From assembly GCA_937919725.1 (NCBI GenBank), contig CALFOS010000089.1, positions 1 through 40,163 on the forward strand: a DNA stretch of 40,163 bases. The letters run 5' to 3'. The stretch's first letter is position 1. The number at the start of each line of letters is the position of its first letter. The position numbers and the translations under genes are program-made. This DNA comes from an uncultured Fluviicola sp. (GTDB lineage Bacteria > Bacteroidota > Bacteroidia > Flavobacteriales_D > Crocinitomicaceae). Shown piece after piece: positions 17,701 to 25,719 of this stretch. The notes below the pieces were generated by a model. The model had not been told where the DNA came from, made no database searches, and saw only the letters and a program-made list of their open reading frames with translations.

Positions 17701-20700
17701 GAAGGTTTCGAAGGAAATATTCAGTTTTTTGTTGCTGTAGGGAACGATGATGATTTGCTTGGTGGAGTGCAAACGTCCGTTTTTAATAGCAGTGAACATC
17801 ACGCTGAAATTTCCTCGGTGTTCTTCGCGCACGGGAATTTGAATCACTTTTTGTCCTTTGCTGAGCTTGATAAATTGGGTGGACACTACTTTTCCATTGT
17901 GTTCTACTTCGTAGAGAATCGTTAAATCTTCAGCTGCTGTCGCGATTAGAATTTCTGCTTTTTCGCCGGGTTCGCACACGACTTTGAGGGGTGTCATCGT
18001 CCACAATTCACTCGTTGGATTCGCTGTTTCGGTTTTGGCCAAAAGCGTGATGTATTGAATTTCGGAGACCGTTTCACCAAAGGCATCCACAGAGCTCGTT
18101 TCTACCACGTATCGTCCTGCTGCCCATGTTTTCATGGTTTCGAAAACAACGGAGTCCGAAGTTTCGGTGTCGAAATTGATGTTGAGCACACGCGTTCCTC
18201 GTTTGAAATTTTCCACTTTGTCTTCTTCCGCATAGGGATCGAATGGAAAAAGCGTTCGGTGATCTTTTTCGGATATGCTTGGCAAATCTGGTCGTGCCCA
18301 ATATTGAGTGCGGAAAGTTTGTGTTGGTTCAATCAATGCGGTAATTTGCACCGTTCCTTTCGTACTCACTTTTTGCCCGTTGAGGTTGGTGGTCGATACC
18401 TTGAATTTATTTTTTGCTGTGCGTTCAAATTTGGAATCCACTCTCAAATTCAGGTTCATACACGAATAACCCACGCTCACGTAGCTCGATCCGCTGCGGG
18501 TCTCACCGTTCACATCCGTTACATCGGCGTGGATTTGATAGGAATAAATGGGAGAGAATTTTTTGTTGACGGTTCTATCTTCCATCGCGTTAAAATCGAT
18601 CACAAACTCACCGTTTTCGTCGGTTTGCATCGTTCCATTCTTGATTTCAACCGATTCCGATTGCGGGAAATATCCCCAGCGGTAACGCGTCCACGGATTG
18701 AAATTGCACGATCGTGTGATGCGGTACTGTACTTCTGCGCCATCGATGTTCGATCCTGCATACGCTTTCGCATTTCCTTTTATTTCGATGCGTTCTCCAA
18801 GTCTAAATGAACCTTCAATTGGTGCGAAATCGACCTCAAATTTCGGTCGTTTGTATTCTTCTACTCGAAAATAAACAGAGCCGTGCTCATCTTCTATGTG
18901 CATACTGCCAGTAAGTCCAGTTGTGGGAGCGGTGAAGGAACCAGAAAATGTTCCGTAAGAATTACTGGTGAGGCTCAGTTCAGCTACTTGTTGTCGATTC
19001 ACATCGTACAAAATCACCTTCGATCTGGAATTGGTCACCAATGTGTGCTCGTTGTCGCTGTGCTTTATTTTGATGCCTTTGAAGTAGATTTTTTGTCCAG
19101 GGCGGTAAATTTTCCGATCCAAGAAAAACTGTGTGCTCACAGATGTGTTCGTTTTTTCGGTGTACTTCCGTCCTTGTCGAACATCGTCACCCGTGTTGAA
19201 GACATCGTTGCCATCGCTGAATTGAAGGATAAAATTGCGGTACTTCGACTTGGCGCCAATGATCAATTTCCCGTTCGCATCGGTGTGCAAGGTTTCTTTT
19301 AATTTCACTTCGTACGCGCGGCTAGTATAGTTGTAATTTCGTTCGAAAAGTTCCACTTTTACGCGATTTAGTGGTGCACCACTTGTACGGTTGGTGACAA
19401 AAACGTTGATCGATGCATCCGAATTGTCCGTTTGTGTGTACGCTAAATCTGTTACCCAGTATGAATCGCGGAGCACGACATTTTTCTCCTGTGAAAATGA
19501 TTTATTGGGTGAGGCCAGAACCACGTAGTGCCCAAAATCGAGTTGCGAAAGGAGAATTTCTGTTGTGTGACTTTGGTAGTCGCCCGGATTTTCTAATGGT
19601 ACTTTCCACTCCTTCGATATTTTCATCGTAAGGAAGTCTTTCATCAAATCGGTATCGGAATAGTAATAACTGTTGTTTTTGAGTAAAAAATCGCTTGGAA
19701 CTTTGATCACTCTGATATACATGCTGTCCACATTCGTATACGAAATGCGCATGCGTCCATTTTCGGCATTTGCATACGCCAGTTCATTCTCGAAAGACAG
19801 TGCTTTGGCTTCAAGTGAGTTTAATAAATGCAAACAATTCATCGCGCCGTAGGTTCCTGGAAACTTAGTGTTTGTCGCTTTGCAAATGCGCACGGCTTCT
19901 TTCTTATCCCATCGGTTTTCGGGCGTAGTGAGCGAATAAGAACTGCCCTTGTTGGCATAAAATTGAGCGATTCGGTGCTGAATTTCCGCATTTTCGTCGT
20001 GTTCAGGATGCGCAGCGGAAAGTGCTTTTAGCGCCGCGAGGTAGTAATCTTCTTTGTCGGGAGAAACGGATTGCGACTGCATAAACGACAAGCGCTGCAA
20101 TTCTAGGTCGATGAGCGGACCAACATCTTTGTCTTTTCGATGAAATTTCGTGAGGTCTTGGTAAATTTTTACGGCTTCATAAATGTTCGATTTGTCGGTT
20201 TTCAATAAGGGATTGAGCGCAACGAATTCTGCGGCATTTCCAAAATACCCTTTGTCGTCGATCACAAATTTTACCTCTGGTCGAACAAGTTCTGATTCAG
20301 AATTAGAAAAATAATTGATCGCGCGATGTGCTAAAAAGTCGTAAAGTGTTGGTCGAAGTCTACGCGCGGTTAGGGTTTGTTCAAGGATATCCTGGAAATC
20401 GTCCATGGACGCACGTTTTGAACTGTCGGCACTTTGGAGCGAAAGCACAAAGTGCTTGCTGACGTGTTCCGAAATCGTTTTCAAGTCCCACGTGCGCACG
20501 TCCTTGTTTTCGAAGTTGACGGTTTTCGAGCGGTTCATGAACTCCCATCTGTGTGACGAATAATATTGCCAATACACCTCCGCTGTGAGTGAATGAATGA
20601 GTGGTTTGATCGGAAATTGCTCGCCTTCCGAAAGTGAATTCAACTCCGCGAGCGCGTTAATAAAATCGTCTTCTTCCAAATAACTGTTGTACTTCATCCG

Positions 20701-21003
20701 AAAAATCACCGTTTTCACAATTTGCGGAACGTTTTTTTTGGATTGAGCAGCGGCAAAAATAATGTCCACCACTTCTAATGCACTTTTATACAAACCGTCG
20801 TTTTCGAGGGAGTCTACTTTTTTCCACAAATCGGCGTAGCTGCCATCGAACGTATACTTGAGCATTTCCAATTCTTTTTCTTCTGATACCGTAGTTTGAT
20901 CTGTGGAAGCGATTTTTACCTCGTCTTTCTTCTCACACGATTGTGACATCAACAGAAGCGCGAAAACAGTGCTAGCTGCAGTATAGAAAATTGATTTAAA
21001 CAT
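14800..21003 (-). CDS. Large alpha-2-macroglobulin family lipoprotein with thioester motif
   Basis: This 2067-residue protein has a lipoprotein signal (MFKSIFYTAASTVFALLLMSQSC, cysteine 23). About 400 residues of helical, TPR-like sequence follow, then serial macroglobulin domains: an MG2-type domain near 630 (YRPGQKIYFKGIKI), further sandwiches to about 1150, and a Gly/Tyr-rich then acidic low-complexity segment at about 1190-1285. The alpha-2-macroglobulin core follows (NLNETAFFYPQMETNEKGEI, TAPEALTRWKFLGLAHS). A thioester domain carries PHECAEQ, with the thioester cysteine at 1525 and CxEQ intact. The C-terminal domain ends DMRAAGFEPINVIS...GITTIQCMYAPEFTSHSEGVRVVV. Such proteins trap attacking proteases by bait cleavage and covalent capture. 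No pbpC lies next to it, unlike proteobacterial copies. It is the middle gene of a three-gene cluster. Confidence 0.92.
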   Translation of the reverse strand: MFKSIFYTAASTVFALLLMSQSCEKKDEVKIASTDQTTVSEEKELEMLKYTFDGSYADLWKKVDSLENDGLYKSALEVVDIIFAAAQSKKNVPQIVKTVIFRMKYNSYLEEDDFINALAELNSLSEGEQFPIKPLIHSLTAEVYWQYYSSHRWEFMNRSKTVNFENKDVRTWDLKTISEHVSKHFVLSLQSADSSKRASMDDFQDILEQTLTARRLRPTLYDFLAHRAINYFSNSESELVRPEVKFVIDDKGYFGNAAEFVALNPLLKTDKSNIYEAVKIYQDLTKFHRKDKDVGPLIDLELQRLSFMQSQSVSPDKEDYYLAALKALSAAHPEHDENAEIQHRIAQFYANKGSSYSLTTPENRWDKKEAVRICKATNTKFPGTYGAMNCLHLLNSLEAKALSFENELAYANAENGRMRISYTNVDSMYIRVIKVPSDFLLKNNSYYYSDTDLMKDFLTMKISKEWKVPLENPGDYQSHTTEILLSQLDFGHYVVLASPNKSFSQEKNVVLRDSYWVTDLAYTQTDNSDASINVFVTNRTSGAPLNRVKVELFERNYNYTSRAYEVKLKETLHTDANGKLIIGAKSKYRNFILQFSDGNDVFNTGDDVRQGRKYTEKTNTSVSTQFFLDRKIYRPGQKIYFKGIKIKHSDNEHTLVTNSRSKVILYDVNRQQVAELSLTSNSYGTFSGSFTAPTTGLTGSMHIEDEHGSVYFRVEEYKRPKFEVDFAPIEGSFRLGERIEIKGNAKAYAGSNIDGAEVQYRITRSCNFNPWTRYRWGYFPQSESVEIKNGTMQTDENGEFVIDFNAMEDRTVNKKFSPIYSYQIHADVTDVNGETRSGSSYVSVGYSCMNLNLRVDSKFERTAKNKFKVSTTNLNGQKVSTKGTVQITALIEPTQTFRTQYWARPDLPSISEKDHRTLFPFDPYAEEDKVENFKRGTRVLNINFDTETSDSVVFETMKTWAAGRYVVETSSVDAFGETVSEIQYITLLAKTETANPTSELWTMTPLKVVCEPGEKAEILIATAAEDLTILYEVEHNGKVVSTQFIKLSKGQKVIQIPVREEHRGNFSVMFTAIKNGRLHSTKQIIIVPYSNKKLNISFETFRNKLIPGAPEEWKLVIKGPNGAKIAAELLATMYDASLDEFASNNFYLNPYESRYSYRSYSSESFRSQHARAYGRDWNSYVFAPERFYDELNWWGFGGYGSYGYGSDGGYGTYSYGGRMDMEMDEMTVSENSPGAPKLMANTVSRKSSDKIVTLADSATGAAEEPSGGDKDGKETGGADRQQNQKSLEGVKARTNLNETAFFYPQMETNEKGEIILKFTAPEALTRWKFLGLAHSKDLKIGTIQESVVTQKELMVVPNAPRFFREGDQMTFTAKVSNIAETDLTGTAQLFLFDALTMKPIDAAFKNMNSIVNFTAKKGQSAKLAWNISVPSGYSAVTYRVVAQAGLFSDGEEMVLPVLSNRMLVTESMPLPSKGIGTKDFTFTKLVNSGSSTTLKHHKLTLEYTSNPAWYAVQAMPYMMEYPHECAEQIFTRYYSNSLASSIVNSSPKIKDVFEQWKESSPDAFLSNLEKNQELKSLMLEETPWVLDAQNEGERKKRIALLFDLNKMDNQLDKALRKLENMQVSNGAWPWFPGMRENRYITQHIVTGMGHLDHLGVKSVRDDKRAWNMTENAIAYLDGEIVADYLEMKRTYADYTKHQQINSSIIQYMYARSYFRDIPMNDLLNEAMSFYQTQAAEYWLTFDIYTQGMLALQSKRYEIVELPNKIMASLKERSIVHEELGMYWKENVSGYYWYQAPIETQAMMIEAFDEVIEDQDAVEELKVWLLKQKQTTDWKTTKATAEACYALLLRGTDLLENTEQVGIKVNGQFVDPKDREAGTGYFKTSWAPDEIVPEMGNVSVTRTSEGVSWGAMYWQYFEDMDKITPHETPLKLKKQLFLVQNTDNGPVITPVVEGTKLKPGDKIRVRIELRTDRDMEYIHMKDMRAAGFEPINVISRYKWQDGLGYYESTKDAATNFFMDYVSKGVYVFEYDLRVSHEGDFANGITTIQCMYAPEFTSHSEGVRVVVGE

Positions 21004-21013
21004 AGTCTAGCGA

Positions 21014-21667
21014 TTAGTTAGTGATGCGTGAAAACGCTGTGCGCTCAACAAAATATTTCGTCGAATTCAATTGTTGGAATTCAAGTTGTGATGGCGAAAG
21101 TACAATAACATTTTGCTGGTTCAAGTTCGATTCGTTTTGCGCCGAAATGAAACTAAAGGCACGCTCACCTGGATCGTAATCGAAATCACTCACGGAAAGT
21201 TTGTTGTTGATAAATGAAAGTTTCACAGGCGAATAGTTACCATTTTCCTCGTAATTGAGCATGTATTCTCGATCGCTGATGCGTGTGAGTTGCGTGCTCG
21301 AATTTTTGTAAATCACAGCATCACGGTTGCGAACCCCAAAAAAGTAGTAATCTCCTTCTAACAAACACGGGAGCGAATCGTTTTCGACCACACCATGAAT
21401 ATAATTTCCCTTCACCGAATACGTTGACGATTCACGCGCCAGCTCTCGACTAATCGAAGAAACATGTGTGGATATAACGTTTATGCCATCCGCAGAAAAA
21501 TCGTAAATCAAGCCACTTGCTTCATCTTTGTAGGTCCCAAACCATTTTTCATCCACCGATGGCACCTTTTTTTCTTCCGTAGGAAGAGGGTTCGAGAAAT
21601 AATACGAATTTTGGGAAAATGTGCTTCCCGCGAAAAAAATGTAGGTAATTATTGAAACTATTTTCAT
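21014..21667 (-). CDS. Secreted protein of unknown function, first gene of the alpha-2-macroglobulin cluster
   Basis: I do not recognise a family. The 217-residue protein starts with a signal peptide (MKIVSIITYIFFAGSTFSQ) and has no lipobox cysteine and no T9SS tail. The mature part is rich in beta-prone and polar residues: WFGTYKDEASGLIYDFSADGINV, VKGNYIHGVVENDSLPCLLEGDYYFFGVRNRDAVIYK, YMLNYEENGNYSPVKLSFINNKLSV. The opening WFGTYKDEASGLIYDF and the alternating strands suggest a lipocalin-like or small beta-barrel fold with an early W-F-G-T-Y turn, but this is only an impression. Its stop is 10 nt before the alpha-2-macroglobulin ATG, so the two are very probably co-transcribed and may act together. 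No good promoter consensus was found; TAGTTTG lies upstream, one base short of consensus. Confidence 0.75.
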   Translation of the reverse strand: MKIVSIITYIFFAGSTFSQNSYYFSNPLPTEEKKVPSVDEKWFGTYKDEASGLIYDFSADGINVISTHVSSISRELARESSTYSVKGNYIHGVVENDSLPCLLEGDYYFFGVRNRDAVIYKNSSTQLTRISDREYMLNYEENGNYSPVKLSFINNKLSVSDFDYDPGERAFSFISAQNESNLNQQNVIVLSPSQLEFQQLNSTKYFVERTAFSRITN

Positions 21668-21737
21668 AACTTAAATTGGAGTGTCCGTTTTGGCACAAAC
21701 TAAAAATATACATTAACCTACCCTTAAAAACATAACA

Positions 21738-23459
21738 ATGCAAAAAAGATGGTTTGTTCGCGCACCACAAGATAGTACAATCGTGGACGATTTTCGTTCA
21801 GAATTGAAAGTAGATCCAATTGTTGCCGAATTATTGCTCCAGCGCGGAATTGATTCCTACGAGAAAGCCGAGGCGTTTTTCCGTCCAAAACTCACCGATT
21901 TACACGATCCATTCCTGATGAAAGACATGGATTTGGCTGTGGACAGACTGATCTTAGCCATCGAAAAGAAGCAAAAAGTATTGCTCTACGGCGATTACGA
22001 CGTGGACGGAACCACGGCCGTTACACTTTTGTACATCCTGCTCAAGGACCACATTGCCGACTTGGAATTTTACATTCCTGATCGGTACAGCGAAGGATAT
22101 GGGGTTAGCGTGGCGGGAATCAACTACGCCGAACAAGAGAAATTCGATCTCATCATCACCCTCGATTGTGGCATCAAAGCCCTAGACAGAATTGCAGAGG
22201 CGCGCAAAGCTGGAATGGACGTGATCGTGTGCGATCATCACCGACCGGGAAGTGAATTACCAGACGCCATCGTGCTCGACGCAAAACGCTCAGATTGCTC
22301 CTATCCGTTTGATGAATTGTGCGGTTGCGGAGTCGGATTCAAGCTCATGCAAGGACTCTATTTGAAGCAAAATTGGCCGCTCGACCCTCTTTGGAACCAA
22401 CTTGATTTGTTGGCGCTCAGCATCGGCGCAGATTTGGTTCCTGTGACTGGCGAAAACCGCGTTTTGGCGCTTATCGGTTTGGAATTGCTCAACAAAAAAC
22501 CACGGACAGCCTTTCGAGAGATGTTGGTCTTGGCGAAACGGAATTTTCCCGTAACGCTCACGGACGTCGTATTCACTATCGCACCTCGCATTAACGCGGC
22601 AGGAAGATTGCGCTCCGGAAAATTTGCCGTTCAACTCATGATTTCTGAAAACTTGGAAGAAATACAAACACTTGCAGAGGAAATCAACGCCGACAATTGT
22701 GAGCGCCGCGAACTCGACCAAGGAATAACGGAACACGCGCTGGAATTGCTCGAAACCTATCCCCAAAACAGATGCACGAACGTAGTTTATCACGAATCGT
22801 GGCATAAAGGAGTGGTGGGAATTGTTGCGTCACGCATTATCGAAAAAGCGTACAAACCAACGATTGTCCTCACCAAGTCGAATGGTGAAATTACAGGTTC
22901 GGCGCGTTCGGTAGAAGGGTTTGATGTCCACGACGCGATTGAAAAATGTTCGGACTTACTCGAAAAATTTGGTGGTCACATGTACGCCGCTGGACTTACT
23001 ATGCGAGAAGAAAACGTCCACGAATTCATGTCCCGATTCGAAGCTGTTGTAGCGGAAACCATCGACCCAAAATTGCTGATTCCAGAGGAGAAAATTGACC
23101 TTGAATTGCAGTTCGACGAAATCTTCCAAAAAGAAGAAAACCGAATGAAAATACCGAAAATAAAACGCATTCTACGCCAGTTCGAACCGCACGGACCTGG
23201 AAACATGAAGCCCGTTTTTCTGTCCAAAAATGTATTTTCTACCGATGTGCGTGTACTCAAAGATGCGCACCTGAAATTGTCACTCACGCAGCCCGATACC
23301 GATGTGAAATTGGAAGCAATTGGCTTCAATCTTGCCGAAAAAGAGGAAGAGGTAGCATCTGGAATTCCGTTTGAACTCGCGTACACGCTCGAAGTAAACA
23401 GTTGGATGGATCGTGAAACGTTGCAGTTGAATGTGAAGGATGTTCGGTCGATGGTGTAG
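21738..23459 (+). CDS. recJ: Single-stranded-DNA-specific 5'-3' exonuclease RecJ
   Basis: RecJ degrades single-stranded DNA 5' to 3' in recombinational and mismatch repair. The 573-residue length matches standard bacterial RecJ. DHH-superfamily motifs are in order: LLYGDYDVDGTTAVTLLY (motif I, about 82-99), LIITLDCGIKA (motif II), VCDHHRPG with the DHH at 166-168 (motif III), and RINAAGRLRSGKFAVQLM (about 280-297). The DHHA1 domain follows with HESWHKGVVGIVASRIIEKAYKPTIVLT and SARSVEGFDVHDAIEKCSDLLEKFGGHMYAAGLTM, including the GGH loop. The C-terminal OB-fold is present (LLIPEEKIDLELQF onward). It is divergent from the alpha-2-macroglobulin cluster (70 nt apart) and convergent with the acyl-CoA dehydrogenase. 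Confidence 0.97.
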   Translation: MQKRWFVRAPQDSTIVDDFRSELKVDPIVAELLLQRGIDSYEKAEAFFRPKLTDLHDPFLMKDMDLAVDRLILAIEKKQKVLLYGDYDVDGTTAVTLLYILLKDHIADLEFYIPDRYSEGYGVSVAGINYAEQEKFDLIITLDCGIKALDRIAEARKAGMDVIVCDHHRPGSELPDAIVLDAKRSDCSYPFDELCGCGVGFKLMQGLYLKQNWPLDPLWNQLDLLALSIGADLVPVTGENRVLALIGLELLNKKPRTAFREMLVLAKRNFPVTLTDVVFTIAPRINAAGRLRSGKFAVQLMISENLEEIQTLAEEINADNCERRELDQGITEHALELLETYPQNRCTNVVYHESWHKGVVGIVASRIIEKAYKPTIVLTKSNGEITGSARSVEGFDVHDAIEKCSDLLEKFGGHMYAAGLTMREENVHEFMSRFEAVVAETIDPKLLIPEEKIDLELQFDEIFQKEENRMKIPKIKRILRQFEPHGPGNMKPVFLSKNVFSTDVRVLKDAHLKLSLTQPDTDVKLEAIGFNLAEKEEEVASGIPFELAYTLEVNSWMDRETLQLNVKDVRSMV

Positions 23460-23620
23460 GATAACTTGGGCGCTCGAGCGGTTTCGTGCTTTAGTTCACT
23501 CCTGCAAGTCAGCGGCACTAAACTTTTGCTGTTAATAAATTATACGCACAACCAAGTGCCACAATGCCGTTCAGTTCGCAAAGCTATCGCACTAGCACCT
23601 AGCGCAAAACGTACCAACGA
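23460..23620. other. Intergenic spacer without a recognised gene; possible dispersed repeat
   Basis: The spacer between recJ and the terminator contains a perfect 10-bp palindrome CGCTCGAGCG (23471-23480) and a TTTAGT / ACTAAA inverted pair (23490-23495 and 23517-23522). Its base composition looks closer to a conserved element than to AT-rich spacer. I see no coding frame of note, and its function is unknown. Confidence 0.3.
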
Positions 23621-23656
23621 AAAAAGCCCTATCAATCCAACGACTGATAGGGCTTT
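23621..23656 (-). terminator. Terminator of the acyl-CoA dehydrogenase gene, possibly bidirectional
   Basis: A perfect 12-bp inverted repeat AAAGCCCTATCA / TGATAGGGCTTT (23623-23634 and 23645-23656) has a 10-nt loop. Read on the minus strand it is followed by a T run, 20 nt after the dehydrogenase stop. On the plus strand the T tract is short, so termination of recJ transcripts would be weaker. Confidence 0.85.
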
Positions 23657-23676
23657 CGATTATTTCGTGAAATCAC

Positions 23677-24885
23677 TTACTTCATACCCGACAAATCTGG
23701 CATATCCCGAGCAAATGCTGGAATTCCGGTAATGTCCAATCCTGTGATCAATAAATGAACGTCGTGCGTTCCTTCGTAGGTCAACACCGATTCCAAATTC
23801 GCCATATGACGCATGATTGAGTATTCACTCGTGATTCCCATTGCACCGTGAATTTGACGTGCTTCGCGTGCGATATCCAAGGCAATTTCTACGTTGTTTC
23901 GCTTCGCCATCGAGATCTGTGCTGAAGTCGCTCTGCCTTCATTACGTAATTGTCCCAAACGGAAAGTCAATAATTGTGCTTTGGTGATTTCGGTAATCAT
24001 TTCTGCCAATTTCTTCTGAATCAATTGAAACGAACCGATCGGAACACCAAATTGTGTGCGCTCTTTCGAGTAACGCAGAGCTTGATCGTAGCAGTCCATT
24101 GCAGCACCGAGTGCACCCCACGCAATTCCAAATCGAGCTGAATCTAAGCAACCAAGTGGTGCGCCCAATCCGCTTTTGTTCGGTAAAATATTTGCTTTCG
24201 GCACGCGCACGTTATCGAAAATCAACTCACCCGTTGCCGAAGCACGAAGTGATAATTTTCCGTGCATTTCTGGTGTTGTGAATCCTTCCATTCCACGTTC
24301 GACAATCAAACCGTGAATTCTACCCGCCTCACTTTTTGCCCAAACAACTGCGATATCCGCAAACGGCGCATTTGAAATCCACATTTTGGCACCGTTCAAA
24401 ATCACGTGGTCTCCGTCATCTTTAAAGTTGGTAATCATCCCACCAGGATTAGAACCGTGATCTGGCTCAGTCAATCCAAAACAACCAATCATTTCACCTG
24501 TCCCTAATTTGGGAAGGTATTTCATGCGTTGCTCCTCATTTCCATATTTCCAAATAGGATACATAACGAGTGAACTTTGCACAGAAGCTGTAGATCGCAA
24601 ACCAGAATCGCAACGTTCAAGCTCTTGCATGATCAATCCATACGAGATTTGATCCAAGCCCGGCCCGCCGTATTCTTCTGGAATGTATGGTCCGAATGCA
24701 CCAATTTCACCCAATCCAGGTAAAATGTGATTCGGGAATGTTGCATTTTCGTAATGCTCATCTATGATTGGCGAAACTTCTTTCTTCACCCAAGCACGGG
24801 CAGCATCGCGTACAAGCTTATGTTCTTCTGAAAGGAGATCATCCATATTGAAGTAATCTGGATGCGTGTATAAGTCAGTTCTCAT
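23677..24885 (-). CDS. Acyl-CoA dehydrogenase, glutaryl-CoA dehydrogenase-like
   Basis: The 402-residue flavoenzyme fits the acyl-CoA dehydrogenase fold throughout: an N-terminal helical domain (LLSEEHKLVRDAARAWV), a middle beta domain with CFGLTEPDHGSNPGGM, and a C-terminal helical domain with RYSKERTQFGVPIGSFQLIQKKLAEM. Several points favour glutaryl-CoA dehydrogenase over short- or medium-chain enzymes. These are RSTASVQSSLVMYPIWKYG with an arginine (97) at the position of the human glutarate-binding Arg94, and TYEGTHDVHLLITGLDITG with the catalytic base Glu371 matching human Glu370. It would convert glutaryl-CoA to crotonyl-CoA in lysine/tryptophan breakdown, passing electrons to ETF. No lysine-degradation genes are nearby. 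A near-consensus promoter precedes it and a strong hairpin follows. Confidence 0.88.
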   Translation of the reverse strand: MRTDLYTHPDYFNMDDLLSEEHKLVRDAARAWVKKEVSPIIDEHYENATFPNHILPGLGEIGAFGPYIPEEYGGPGLDQISYGLIMQELERCDSGLRSTASVQSSLVMYPIWKYGNEEQRMKYLPKLGTGEMIGCFGLTEPDHGSNPGGMITNFKDDGDHVILNGAKMWISNAPFADIAVVWAKSEAGRIHGLIVERGMEGFTTPEMHGKLSLRASATGELIFDNVRVPKANILPNKSGLGAPLGCLDSARFGIAWGALGAAMDCYDQALRYSKERTQFGVPIGSFQLIQKKLAEMITEITKAQLLTFRLGQLRNEGRATSAQISMAKRNNVEIALDIAREARQIHGAMGITSEYSIMRHMANLESVLTYEGTHDVHLLITGLDITGIPAFARDMPDLSGMK

Positions 24886-24908
24886 TTTAAAATGATTTTA
24901 ATGGACTG

Positions 24909-24940
24909 CAAAATTAACTATATTTTTGGTGGCTGTTAAA
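24909..24940 (-). promoter_or_regulatory. Promoter of the acyl-CoA dehydrogenase gene
   Basis: On the minus strand TTTA is followed by 20 nt and TAATTTTG. The -7 box matches TAnnTTTG fully; the -33 box differs from TTTG by one base. The -7 box ends 23 nt before the ATG at 24885. Confidence 0.55.
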
Positions 24941-24998
24941 TATTTGTCGACTTCAAGCAGTAACTTTACCCCGAAGAACCAAAAACTATGCAGACACC

Positions 24999-25691
24999 GT
25001 GCACATTATCTTAGGCATCGCAGATCAATTTATCCCGAGTGAGCTCACTCCGCGGTTCCATTCCTCCGAATGGTTAATGGGTTACGTGCTATTTTTTGCG
25101 TTCATCACGTTGGCCATTGCCCGTTTTGCCCGTGCAGGAATTTACGAAACACTCGTGCTTGCAAATGGCAAAATGATGGGTGTCGTGGCCTTTGTGCGAG
25201 ATTCCATGCCGCTATCCAAGCCCAGTTCGTGGATGCTCCTGCTCAACTATATTTTATCGGGCGGCGCGATTTGTTACCTCTACATTCAAAATTCTAACAC
25301 CATATACTTGCCCAATAAAGGACTCGTATTTATGGCTCCAATTCTATTACTGATGTGGAGCCTATTGTGCCTTGTGCTCACGCGATGGCTGAGTGGAGGG
25401 GGAGATGTTTTTGCTGCGCCAATTGCATTAAAAATTATTGGAGCGCAACTCCTCGGAGTGATTTATTTCGTATGCGCGATTCTGTGGTTGTTCATCTCAC
25501 GTGAGGGAAGTGTGTTTGTGCAGCTCGTCATTGTGCTTTTTCTAGTGGAAAGCGCTTTCAGGATTATTAAAAGCGCGAATATAGTTTTAAGGCGAGGAGT
25601 TTCTTGGTATTATATAATTTTGTACCTTTGCACCCTTGAAATTCTACCTATCCTTATGGTTTATTATGCGTTTGTAGAGGATTTCAATTAG
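24999..25691 (+). CDS. DUF4271 family integral membrane protein
   Basis: The 230-residue protein is highly hydrophobic with about six or seven predicted membrane segments (WLMGYVLFFAFITLAIARFA; SWMLLLNYILSGGAICYLYI; GLVFMAPILLLMWSLLCLVLTRWL; IGAQLLGVIYFVCAILWLFI; VFVQLVIVLFLVESAF; WYYIILYLCTLEILPILMVYYAFV). The pattern and its position directly before hemD match the DUF4271 family of Bacteroidota, whose role is unknown. The start is a GTG; an ATG at 24988 is out of frame and opens only a 9-codon frame ending in TAG. The gene is 28 nt upstream of hemD and probably co-transcribed with it, which suggests, but does not show, a link to haem or to envelope signalling. Confidence 0.78.
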   Translation: MHIILGIADQFIPSELTPRFHSSEWLMGYVLFFAFITLAIARFARAGIYETLVLANGKMMGVVAFVRDSMPLSKPSSWMLLLNYILSGGAICYLYIQNSNTIYLPNKGLVFMAPILLLMWSLLCLVLTRWLSGGGDVFAAPIALKIIGAQLLGVIYFVCAILWLFISREGSVFVQLVIVLFLVESAFRIIKSANIVLRRGVSWYYIILYLCTLEILPILMVYYAFVEDFN

Positions 25692-25719
25692 TAGGAGTTT
25701 TGAATTAAACTGTGGACCA

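Noticed and set aside
18055-18810. 251-aa plus-strand ORF
   Set aside because: Antisense shadow of the alpha-2-macroglobulin gene with shadow-type composition (Phe, Cys, His and Arg rich).
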